Shown in pieces: positions 56,201 to 64,000 of a DNA stretch of 64,000 nucleotides (the stretch's first letter is position 1; each line of letters starts with the position of its first letter). A program made the position numbers and the translations under genes. A model generated the notes under the pieces. That model made no database searches and was not told the origin of the DNA. It was given only the letters and a program-made list of their open reading frames with translations. Origin of the DNA: Nereocystis luetkeana (lineage: Eukaryota > Sar > Phaeophyceae > Laminariales > Laminariaceae); contig JARUPZ010000027.1 of NCBI GenBank assembly GCA_031213475.1, positions 2,169,001 to 2,233,000 of the forward strand, in the 5' to 3' direction.

Positions 56201-59200
56201 GCCGGATCAGAAACGAACTACGACACTAGATCAGAAACCGAGTAAGGAATTCACCGAACAAGAACCGAACAAGAAACCGAACACGAAGCCGAGCAAAAAG
56301 CCGGATAGGAAACTGAACAATAATTCGAACAAACCGAACGAGAAACCGAACAACCGGCCAAGAAGCCGAACAATAAATCGAACAAGGAAACCAACACGAA
56401 GTTCGACTGATGGTACGCTTTACCCTCCCGAGCGGACGCGCTCACACCCTGGGCATTGCGCATGTGTATATCATGATGGGGAGGTTATTCTTTGAAGGGT
56501 TGCTTGAGGGGTGGCATTTTACTTGAAGAGTTAAATTCCATTCCACTTCCTCCTACCTGTTTTGTTGCCTTTCTTCGCATTTCTTCGTTGTATGGTACTT
56601 GTACCGTAGTACAAAAGCACGTACCTGGTATGGTCAGCTGCAGCGATACTTTTAGCAGTGAGTCCAACGGAGAAAAATGGACAAACCCTCAAGTTTTGAC
56701 GCAAAAGCTGACTGTTTCGCTGGTTGGGTACGTTGGTTGATTATTTCATTGATCGATCGATTGCTGGACTGATTGCTCGATAAATTGACTGGTTTACTGA
56801 TCGAGTCATTGGTTGATTGGTGCACATGTCGGCCGCGCGTGTTGTCTTACTCGATCTCCCGCTCTGTCGTCCTAAAATGGGAGCACAAGGAGCCGCTTTA
56901 CTTACAACACCGCCGCAGTGCAATGCACACAATGGTTGCTGCAACAGACGGTGGTCATGTGTTGCACTTGTATGATTTGAAGCATGGTGTTCGAGATACT
57001 CCGTCATGCAAGATACAAAAGGTTGTGTGCGAGATAATCTGTGAAGGATCACTCTCACCTCGGAAATTACGTGGTCGCGCGTTGCAAGGTGGGCACGGCA
57101 CATGCAGCACGTGTACACCGAGCTTCCCCCCTCCAGGTACACCTTCTGAATGCGATGTCGTGAGCGATACCGTCACGCAAGCGGCATGATATCGTGAGCA
57201 ATATCGTCAGCGATAGCGTAGGCGATACCGAAAGCTATACCGGAAGCGATACCACGAGCGATACCGTAATCGATACTGTGAGCGATCGCGCGAGCGATAC
57301 CATAGGCGATACCGAAAGAAATAGCAATACCGTGAGCGAGTACCGTAGGCGGCAACGTAAGCGATAACGAATGCGACAACGAAAGCGGTGCGATTAATGA
57401 CAAAGCGATACCATAGGTGACACAGTAGGCCATACCATGGGCTGTTTCCTAAGCGGTACTGAAAGCAAAAAAGGAAAGCGACACCGTGAGCGATACCGTA
57501 AGCGACCGAAAGCGATACCGTAACCGATACGGACAACGAGGGATGCCGGAAGCGGTGTTATGTGCGATACCGTAAGCGATACCAGGTAAGCGATAGCGTG
57601 AGGAATACCGGAAGCGATGACGGAAGCGACAGCGTCAGCCATCACGGAAGCGATACCGTAGGCGATACGGAAATTGAAAACGTGAGCGACACCGTGAGCG
57701 ATAGAGGTAGCGTTTTCGTGAGCGAATACGATAAGCGATACTGAAGCGATACAGTGAGCGATAACGACACCGTGAGCAATCCCGAAAACGATCCCGAAAA
57801 CGATATAAGTGATATCGGAGCGATGCCGTAGGAAAAGCCGTAAGGGATACCGTGATCTATGCCGTGAGCGTGGGCGATAGAGTAGGCCATACCATACGCG
57901 ATAACGTAGGCGACGCCGAAGGCATCACCGTCAGCGAAGCCATGAACAACACCGTGAGCGATACCAAAAGCTATGCCGAATGAAATACTGGCTGTGAGTC
58001 AGCGATACTGTGAGCGATGTCATTAGCGATACCGTAAGCGATACCGTGAGCGATCCACAATGCCATATGTTTACTAGTTGCAGCATATACACAGTGAAAA
58101 AGTTCACGTCACATCGTGCTAAGGCCACGGAAGGTCTCTCGGGAATCTGTTGTCGAGTACACGCGCGTGAGCGTTTCGCCAAACTACACAAAGGGCTTCG
58201 CAATAGCGTAAGGAATTTCCAAACAAGATCCGTATTTCCAAATATCAGAAAACGTGCTGCAAATAAACAAGAATCCAGAGCTTTTTCGTTTTTTGCCTAC
58301 TTTTCGGGCAAAAACAAAGACTACCTCGTAATTTTCCCGTCCGCACGTTTTTCGGGTACGTCAGCTTCTAACTGTGGTTTAAAATGTCCGGCAGGACATC
58401 AGCGAACTTTTGGTGAAAACCATTTTTTCATAGGTGATGGAGCCATGGTGCTGCAGGAGGCTCCCGCGCGTGAAACATGTTGCGATTATGCGAGTTGTTT
58501 TTGCTACTGGCTCGCAACTTCGAGTTCACGGAAATATCTCGTGAGTCGTTTTTGGCGGCCTACGACTGATGTGTGGCGCACCCCACCCCCGGACACACCC
58601 CATCAGGAGCGCGCCTCAATTTCGCGGGCCGTGGTTTTTGCTTGTGAGGAGCTGCAGCTGTTCGAAACGTACAGTTGCGGGTAGATTTTGGTATCCTCTC
58701 GTGTACCCCATATTTTGACCAATTTCGATCACTGCAGCACCTCAAGTCGAGGTGCAGGTCTCTGCTCGGAAAGCGCAGACCGCTAACTTCAAGAGAATCC
58801 CAAGCTGCTATGGATGAAACACTAAGCTAATACACTCGCAATTTGCTAAGGCACGAAGGCCCATAGGCTTCGTGTCCAAATAGCGGCGAAAACTACTTTG
58901 CCGAAAAACATTTAGAGATTAGTATCACCCGAGAACCTGGCCATGGGCGGTGGATAAGATCGTCCGCGGCCTTAATGTTCCGATGTCGAAATGGTCCCGC
59001 TCGCGATTGGGATCATTTAACGTTACCCAAGTTACGAAAAAACATGTAAGGTACCTGGCAAGTCACCAGAAACAAATTTCCATAGCTGGTTAGGCGATTG
59101 CCCCCGAAGCTACGAAATTCAGACTTCAACACAAACAACGCATCAGGTTTCACATAATTGTACGTAGAGCCAACTGCTCACCTTGAGCGCGGCGCCAGTC

Positions 59201-60192
59201 GTCCGGCCACTAGTGGAGGCTGAAACCGCCACCGCCGCTCCCGCCTCCCCCGTCAGCGCCCCCGTCCCCGCCACGAAGGCGTTTTCCGCCACCCCTGTCC
59301 GTGCTCCCGGCGGCGCCCCGCCTGCCGCAGCTGGCACCTCCGCAGCCGGTACCTCCGCTGCCGCCGCTACCGCCACCGCCGGAGCGCCGCCGTCCTCGTC
59401 AGCAGCGCCCGCAACGTTACTGTCGCCCACCCCCATCCCGACCCCCACCCCCACCACCGCCGCTGCCGACGCCGCCGAGCGCTCAACCCCTCCTCCCACG
59501 GACACGCCTCTGGTAATTGAAGGAGGCGATGACGACAATGACGACGACGAAGAAGGAGGAGAAGAAGAAACTAGAGACAAGGCAACCTGCGCCCCCCTAA
59601 CCCCTACCGGCGCCACCGCCGCGTGTCGCCTCGGGCGGCGCGGTGACGCCGATTCGCCGCTGCCACCGCCGCTGCTACTGCCACTGGCGGTGGCGAGAGA
59701 AGTAGGAGTTAGAGACGCCGGGAAGGCGGAAGCTCCAATCGACATAATCGAGGCCCAGACACCGCTGATGCCGCCGCCGCCGCTGCCGCCGCCACCACCA
59801 CTGCTGCTACTGCCACCGTCGCCGCCGCCGTTCCCACCGCTTACCCGAGCGCTAGAGGCTCTGCTGCTGCTGCTGCTGCTTCTGCTGCTGCGCGCGGGCG
59901 ATGATAGACGGATCATGGAAGGGTTCCTTGATGACGACGCCAACGATGACGGCGGCGATGACGACGACGATGACGATGACGACGAGAACGCCGAAGAGAA
60001 GGATGACGATGAAGATGACGACGAGGAGGAAGCGAGGGAAAGCCGGGGTTGAAGCGTTCCGCGGGCGCTAGCTGCCGGGTGCCTCAGGCCTGAACGCGGA
60101 AGGAGCGGCGGCTGGGGCGGGGGCGGCGGGTTTGCTTCCCCGGAGCGGGCGAGCCTTCCGCTTTCCATCGAGAAAACGGCCGAAGCCATCAT
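50296..60192 (-). CDS. Yippee-like zinc-binding protein with extended N- and C-termini
   Basis: Minus-strand exons: 59182-60192 (probable first exon), 57059-57145, 55312-55464, 50296-50535 with TAG at 50296-50298. All introns are phase 0, giving about 496 aa. The domain reads TCCMCRAHLATRDHVISE, then FHGHGGRAFLFERCVNV, GMHVVADITCSACGADLGWK, then QKYKEGKFILE. The spacing C-X2-C-X19-G-X3-L-X5-N-X13-G-X8-C-X2-C-X4-G-W-X-Y fits the Yippee family exactly and spans two splice junctions, which validates them. Zinc ligands are C350, C353, C406 and C409. Yippee proteins are small conserved eukaryotic proteins found in nucleus and cytoplasm, with roles such as GID/CTLH ubiquitin-ligase association in animals and fungi; the role here is unknown. 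After KFILE, where most family members end soon, a tail of about 60 residues is built from GSDRF repeats. Intron 3 is 4.8 kb. Confidence 0.9.
50336..50458 (-). repeat. Coding 15-bp minisatellite in the Yippee 3' exon
   Basis: Eight imperfect 15-bp units of the GGATCCGACCGTTTC type on the minus strand (plus-strand unit AACGGTCGGATCCGA). They encode GSDRF with variants GSDGF, ESGRF and GSDRC. The period is a multiple of three, so copy-number change keeps the frame. Confidence 0.85.
50880..51320. repeat. GGGCCGGGCC-rich array (Yippee intron 3)
   Basis: Degenerate units of GGGCCGGGCTGGGCC alternating with GAAAATTG(C/T)GATG, period roughly 50-60 bp. A diverged continuation lies at 51790-52215. 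Open frames on minus are Gly/Pro/Ala/Arg-rich (GPARPGPA) and judged non-coding. Confidence 0.75.
51790..52500. repeat. Second GGGCCG-rich array and CCGTA(G/A)AGTCGCAGC repeats
   Basis: GGGCTGGGCCGGGAAAATCG-type units, then three copies of a segment with CACCGTA(G/A)AGTCGCAGC and GGCCGAAAA(G/C)AAG at about 52128-52170, 52245-52300 and 52360-52430. The third copy has CACCATGCAATCGCAGC in place of CACCGTAGAGTCGCAGC. Confidence 0.65.
52735..52905. repeat. ACTACT/ATTACT trinucleotide array (Yippee intron 3)
   Basis: Irregular CTACTAC, CACCACTA and ATTACTAC words over about 150 bp, including one TATTAATA. Confidence 0.65.
53565..53715. repeat. CAATCACGACGACGAC-type short array (Yippee intron 3)
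   Basis: GCCAATC(A/G)CGGCGACGACGAC units, about four copies of roughly 36 bp. Confidence 0.65.
53716..55311. other. Rest of Yippee intron 3, no gene recognised
   Basis: A 46-bp direct repeat (CATTCCTTCCTTGCTGTGCCTTTTCGTA) lies at about 54366-54450. CAGCTGTCGCTGTAC words lie at 54790-54900. No second gene is seen inside the intron. Confidence 0.35.
55495..55870. repeat. GGATAAGG/AAGGACAAGG array (Yippee intron 2)
   Basis: Purine-rich GGATAAGGATGAGGATAA-type units just 5' of exon 3 on the minus strand, where they provide a long pyrimidine-rich region before the acceptor. Confidence 0.8.
56155..56405. repeat. GAACCGAACAAGAA array (Yippee intron 2)
   Basis: About 250 bp of ACCGAACAAG and AACCGAACAAGAAACCG units, period about 14 with variants. 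Confidence 0.8.
56700..56825. repeat. TTGATTGATCGATTG-type short array (Yippee intron 2)
   Basis: GGTTGATT, GATCGATCGATTG and GACTGATTGCTCGAT words, period near 12. Confidence 0.5.
57165..58060. repeat. GCGATACCGTGA array, about 900 bp (Yippee intron 1)
   Basis: Some 70 degenerate 12-bp units of GCGATACCGTGA or GCGATACCGTAA. It starts about 20 bp outside exon 2 and fills nearly half of the inferred intron. Both strands read as periodic Ser/Asp/Thr/Val or Tyr/Arg/Ile frames, all non-coding. One unit carries TACCAGGTA (57581-57590). Confidence 0.88.
58061..59181. other. Rest of inferred Yippee intron 1
   Basis: A plus-strand frame remains open from the array to 58684 (about 200 codons outside the array) but shows no domain and no splice support. 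From 58685 to 59181 nothing is recognised. Confidence 0.3.
59182..60192 (-). CDS. Probable first exon of the Yippee gene (Ser/Gly/Ala-rich extension)
   Basis: An open frame of 337 codons starts at ATG 60192 and stops being protein-like exactly at a donor, CTCAAG|gtgagc (59182/59181), phase 0. The next exon at 57145 is also phase 0, and nothing else between has both an ATG and a donor in phase. The sequence is poly-Ser, poly-Gly and Ala-rich, with no domain. The opposite strand is also open (59183-60052) but starts without a convincing ATG context and encodes Ala/Pro/Asp runs. Joining this exon to the Yippee core is an inference; a short MG(R)-type start in a tiny unseen exon would be the family norm. 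Confidence 0.5.
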
Positions 60193-60777
60193 CCAGGAGG
60201 ATAGGGTTTATGTAGTTTCAGTGAGTGCGCACAGTCGTACTACGACGGTGGTGGCGATGGTGGTGCTCCTGCCGTTACTTTCTTCGCGACGGAGATGAGC
60301 TCGACCTGCTTTGTCTTCGCTCGGACTGTTCCGCGCTCCCTCCTCGATCGATGGATAGATTTCGACGATTTCGATGATGGTTCAGGTTATTGAGGTTTCG
60401 GTTGCTTGGTTGCTTGGTTGATTCCTGTCGCCAGCTCTGCCGCTGCCACCCCCGGCTTGGAGGAACCAGCGAGGTGCTATGATTGGCGGGCGCTGGGGAG
60501 GGGAGGGAAACAAAGGGCGAGAGAGACGTACAGATCATTGCGGTATATACGGAAAATATTAAATGGTACCGATCAGGGCAGATATCACACCACAAAATAC
60601 GAGGTACTGCTGTTGTATATCATGGTGCCGATAATTATAATTAATGATGACAAGAGTATGTACAGTAGTATAAGGTCGGTGGACGATAGTATGACAATGA
60701 CAACAGCGGTTGTAGATACCGGTATCTATTTATTGGTGACACGACACGAACAGCCCACCCATACACTAACACTAAAA

Positions 60778-60832
60778 ATCTATTATTAATATTAATATTA
60801 ATATTAATATCACTACTATTATTAATATTAGG
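60778..60832. repeat. TATTAA/ATTAATATTA microsatellite
   Basis: Tandem ATTAAT hexamers, flanked on the right by GGTACCAGGTACG. Confidence 0.8.
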
Positions 60833-61177
60833 TACCAGGTACGTATTTGAATATTTAAACAATTAGCTATTGATACGTGGACACTTTTATGGCATGCCTC
60901 TTATACCCCTACTGGACTCGGCTGTTGTCGTGATTCAATAGGCGTACGGACGGACGGGTTTTCAAGTGTTGCTGGTTGGTCAATCGGTTGCATCCTGTAT
61001 CCGCTAAATGCGAAAACAAGCGGGGAACGCGCACCCGGCGTACATATCGAGACGACGCCCTGCATACAATTGCATAAGCCTGTGAAGTGTCGCAGATTTC
61101 CTACAAGTTATTGTAGCAGACAACATACCTGTACGTGTCAATGATTCCTGTGATATCATACATACGTACCTGGTACC

Positions 61178-61288
61178 TATTTGCGGGGGACCATAGTAAA
61201 TAGGACCAAATATTGTTACTAAAAAAAGGTAAAATATATAGGTTTTTGTATATAGCATAGGTCCTATTAACTATGGTCCCCCGTAATA
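61178..61288. repeat. TA-flanked MITE, copy
   Basis: A diverged left end (TTTGCGGGGGACCATAGTAA), then AGGACCAAATATTG, ending CTATGGTCCCCCGTAA and TA. TACCTGGTACC abuts the left end and TACCACCTGGTA lies just right of it. Confidence 0.88.
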
Positions 61289-62478
61289 GTATCTGGTACC
61301 ACCTGGTATGAACCAACTGAACGTGGCTGATGATGTGAGACCAAGCATCAGGCCTCCGCAAGATTCGTACGAGGATCAAGTCGTGGATCGTGGTTAGCGG
61401 CGAGATTTGGTGCACACAAAGTGGACGGTAATCGACGGCACGCGTCGACATAGGCAGCCGCTAGCACCGTGCCCCGCCGAGCATGCACCGCGCTTGGCAT
61501 TCGGGATGGTGCCCTGGCCCTTGGCACCGGCCTGCAAATGATATTTCAAGGTCCGCTTTAAGTATTAATAGTGTTCACCTGATGCGGTCGCTGCTACTGC
61601 TGCTACTGCTGCCGCTGCTGGTGCGGCTGGTACTACTCTGCTGCTGCGGCTTGCTGAACTTGGACGAATAATCAATCGTAGATATTTGATGTTGAATCGG
61701 ACAGCCGGCGAAAACAACGACCATGGTGAGAGTTCAGACAGAAGCAGTTCCTCGTCCAAGTGCAGATCGGGGGGGGCGAATAGGGCGCCCTATTGCGGAA
61801 GGCACGCGTGGCGGGTGCAGTCGCAAACGAGGGGCAGAGGGAGGGAGCCAGCCTTGTTATCACACCTGTCACGTCTTGGACGAACTGTCTCGAGGGTCGT
61901 AATTTTTCGTAGTACTCGTAGGTAGTAGCAGTTTTGGTCGAACAGAGCCAGACTTTGCCTTGGCAGAGAATACACTGCCGTTCCTTTACAGTCTGGTTTA
62001 CGGCGTGGCCGTAGAGGCAGTGGGTGGAAGGCTCGGTTCACTGAGGGTGTTGCCGTCTTCTTGCCGCAGTTCGTTGGCTGGTGCTTGCGGAAGCTGTCCT
62101 GTCTTTCGCATAAGCCGATGTACTTGAGAGAGCTTGGTGGGGAAATAATCTGTAGGGCCAGCTTCAACAATAAAATCATCATTTTTTGTATAGGTTTTTG
62201 ATGCGGATTTTTTTAAAAATGGGCCTAAAAACAATTCAAAAGTCAGATTTGCTCGCGATATGCCCACAGAATCTGAAAAAATTAACTTTATTTTGGCTCC
62301 ACATATCGGACCAAAAATTAAGTGGCGACCTACTGCTGTATACCTGGTACCTTTTTACCCGACTGACTTGACGGTTCGGCGCGTCGTTGCGTCACTGAAC
62401 CCATCAAGTCAGCTGTCCCAGGAACCTCAATCAGCAATCACAGCAGCAGCTGCAGCAGCTTCGAAGTACATCCTAAAC

Positions 62479-62879
62479 ATGAGGGACGCATCATCAGCAG
62501 CGCTAGCAGTGCTGGCGGCTGCCTTGTGTACGGGCAGCTCGGTCGCATTCCTGACGGGAGGTGGAGCCTTCCTCGGAGGGCAAGCTCGTCATCCTACCAT
62601 GTCCCAGAACATGTGCCACTCGCGGCCGACCACCTGCATGTCTTTTGTAGACACCGACAAAGCTGCAGCAGACGCTGCTCGGACTCTGGGGGCGTTCCTT
62701 GCGGGTGCCACGCTCATCTTTGGGAGTGGCGGAGCTGCGCTAGCTGATGGGTCGACTCAGAAGTTCAGTCTGCCGCCTGTCTCGCAGTCCAAGGACCGTT
62801 GCATGTTCAAGTCGTCCGCCATGGGACAAGCTAACGCTGCGCGGGATAAGCTGTACGACCTGCGGGAATGCGACCTCAG
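62479..62879 (+). CDS. Thylakoid-lumen protein, first exon (probable pentapeptide-repeat family)
   Basis: Exon 1 encodes 133 codons plus two bases and ends at CTCAG|gtggga (phase 2). The leader is tripartite. Residues 5-22 form a signal peptide ending at SVAF (21-24), matching the ASAF-type motif that sends proteins into stramenopile plastids. A Ser/Thr/Met stretch follows (35-56). Residues 70-89 are a hydrophobic thylakoid segment ending GGAALA before DG (cleavage near 89/90). The mature part starts DGSTQKFSLPPVSQSKDRC and includes ARDKLYDLRECDL, which resembles the start of lumenal pentapeptide-repeat proteins (LRECDL as first unit). The family call is from memory of such proteins; the repeats themselves lie beyond the intron. 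The ATG at 62479 is chosen because the signal peptide starts there; an in-frame ATG at 62260 gives a longer, non-hydrophobic start. Confidence 0.75.
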
Positions 62880-63323
62880 GTGGGACTTGGGGGGAGGGGG
62901 GGACACGGCTTATGAATGCGAGTGCATTTGTCCTGGATGCAGTATCAATTCGGTGTCACCAGATGGCTTACACTGCTGATGATGGCAGAATCATGCACAA
63001 CCAACCCCTCACGGTACACGCTGTTCCATTGACACACGACTGCTCTGTTCGGAAATTTAAGCGTGATTGTGTTATTCATATAGATGCATGAATGGCGCTT
63101 ACATTTCCGGACATGTTGGTATACCGGTAATGCAGCGCCTTTTGTACGAACACGTATACACTGACCCGCCAACAAGAAACAGCTATTTAGGAGTACGTAA
63201 TCTGGGCCAGCCTGAGATTCTTATTTGGGCGCCATCTTCAGACAACCTTGAGCATAGGCTTTTGTATAGGATTTAGTGTAGATTTCACCACCGAGCCGTA
63301 TTTCTTAACCCAATTTTCATACG

Positions 63324-63673
63324 TTTTTTTTTTTTTTTTTTTTTTTTCCATCCCATTCATTATCTTCGCACATCTTCTTCTCTCTCTCCTTCCAACTCGT
63401 AACTCAGATCCGGGGTCACATAGCAGGCTCTTCTCCCCCCTTCCCGCTACGGTACGTGCCTTTCATTTTTATCGCGAGAAGATTTCAGCCTTTTCTTCCC
63501 TCGTCGACTCGCATCGAATTGTGCCTACCCACGCTGCAAGGCGCTCTCAACAATTGAATCCCTTTTTTTATTTTTTGCAAATAAAGTCAAAGTCCGACCC
63601 TCCTAGGGCTCGAACCCAGGACTCAAACAAGTAGGATTCGAGGTTAACCACTTGAACCACCGGGGCGACCGGC
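63324..63673 (-). mobile_element. SINE family 1, full copy
   Basis: Poly-T of about 24 bases at 63324-63347 (poly-A tail on minus), family 1 body, then the tRNA-like head ending at GGGGCGACCGGC (63662-63673) with B box GGGTTCGAGCC on minus. ACG with T-rich DNA on both sides (TTTTCATACG, TTTTACG) may be a short target duplication. Confidence 0.88.
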
Positions 63674-63774
63674 TTTTACGTATACTCGTACGTAGCGTTC
63701 TCCAAAAAGGGAGCATCATGTTTTTGTTGGGCACTTTCTTGTGGCGGGTCTATGTGTGTGTGTGTTCTCCGTTC

Positions 63775-63955
63775 TTTCTACCCGTCGACATCCAGCACAA
63801 CCAGTGTCCGTGCCGATTCTTCAATCCTAGAAGAGATACCAGTTCTGTGGTCACAAAGCTACGCCACAGAGATACTATGTTGCCACGTGTGCAGTGTGCA
63901 CTGCTGCAGTGGGCAATGCAAAGCCATGTCTGTTATACTAGATACGACAGGCACG
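63775..63955 (+). repeat. Dispersed repeat pair, copy 2
   Basis: GACATCCAGCACAACCAGTG through GATACGACAGGC, matching 20211-20395 in the same orientation. Confidence 0.65.
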
Positions 63956-64000
63956 ACATACGCAATCTATGAAATAGTGAAACAAAAAGAAACAATCAAA

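Larger units (their letters stand above)
60193..62478. other. Divergent interval between the Yippee and lumen-protein genes
   Basis: The two genes point away from each other across 2.3 kb, which must hold both promoters. I cannot place them. It includes (TATTAA)n at 60780-60830, a TA-flanked MITE (61178-61288) and no recognisable gene. Confidence 0.4.
62880..64000. other. Intron 1 of the lumen-protein gene (open at right edge)
   Basis: Starts at the gtggga donor. It holds a full SINE (63324-63673) and a dispersed repeat (63775-63955). No second exon is seen before the edge. Confidence 0.55.

Noticed and set aside
59183-60052. Plus-strand open frame of 289 codons (Ala/Pro/Asp-rich)
   Set aside because: Shadow of the GC-rich minus-strand exon, which has a better start, a consensus donor and a phase that fits the Yippee exons.
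1-64000. CRISPR array, bacterial operon or integrated virus
   Set aside because: No regularly spaced identical repeats with unique spacers, no compact co-directional genes, and no recognisable viral structural or replication genes. Spliced genes with long introns show a eukaryotic nuclear sequence.

Overview
The window looks like nuclear DNA of a photosynthetic stramenopile, most likely a brown alga of the Ectocarpus type. Genes are sparse, with long phase-defined GT-AG introns packed with repeats. One protein carries a tripartite signal, plastid and thylakoid-lumen targeting leader with an ASAF-like motif (SVAF). A leucine-rich-repeat gene is built from phase-0 exons that are whole multiples of the repeat unit. 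The species is inferred from these features; no ribosomal or organelle marker is present.

I can support four protein-coding genes, and they alternate strictly in strand (-, +, -, +). (1) An LRR protein on the minus strand, exons 2172-3236 and 844-1050, running off the left edge. (2) A nine-exon gene on the plus strand, 22582-37314, encoding a SnoaL/NTF2-like domain protein with long acidic and basic extensions. (3) A Yippee zinc-binding protein on the minus strand, exons at 57059-57145, 55312-55464 and 50296-50535, probably with a Ser/Gly/Ala-rich first exon at 59182-60192. Its domain matches the Yippee cysteine/glycine spacing at every position. (4) The first exon of a thylakoid-lumen protein on the plus strand, 62479-62879, probably a pentapeptide-repeat protein that continues beyond the right edge. 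I see no functional link between the four.

About 90 percent of the window is intron or intergenic DNA holding several mobile-element families. These are a TA-flanked MITE (ends TTACGGGGGACC), a TTAA-flanked MITE (core CAGTCCCGTTTTGGGGAC), two GGGCC-ended elements flanked by TTA, a 690-bp foldback element in two copies, several tRNA-derived SINE families, a 500-bp dispersed repeat (called R500 here), a 217-bp satellite, and many degenerate short-period arrays. Nested insertions reveal target-site duplications directly.

The most unusual signal is a pair of tiny dispersed motifs, TACC(A/T)GGTA and TATTAATA. When repeat copies with and without them are compared, each behaves as a short insert between duplicated TA dinucleotides, which is what excision scars of TA-targeting transposons look like. 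TATTAATA is exactly the scar predicted for the TA-flanked MITE found here. The family that would leave TACC(A/T)GGTA was not found in the window.

Region by region: 1-3.2 kb LRR gene; 3.8-5.3 kb satellite; 5.3-22.5 kb a repeat-rich gap without a recognisable gene; 22.6-37.3 kb SnoaL-domain gene; 37.3-50.3 kb a repeat-rich gap with one GC-rich stretch of uncertain nature (42.1-42.8 kb); 50.3-60.2 kb Yippee gene; 60.2-62.5 kb the interval between divergent genes; 62.5-64 kb lumen-protein gene.
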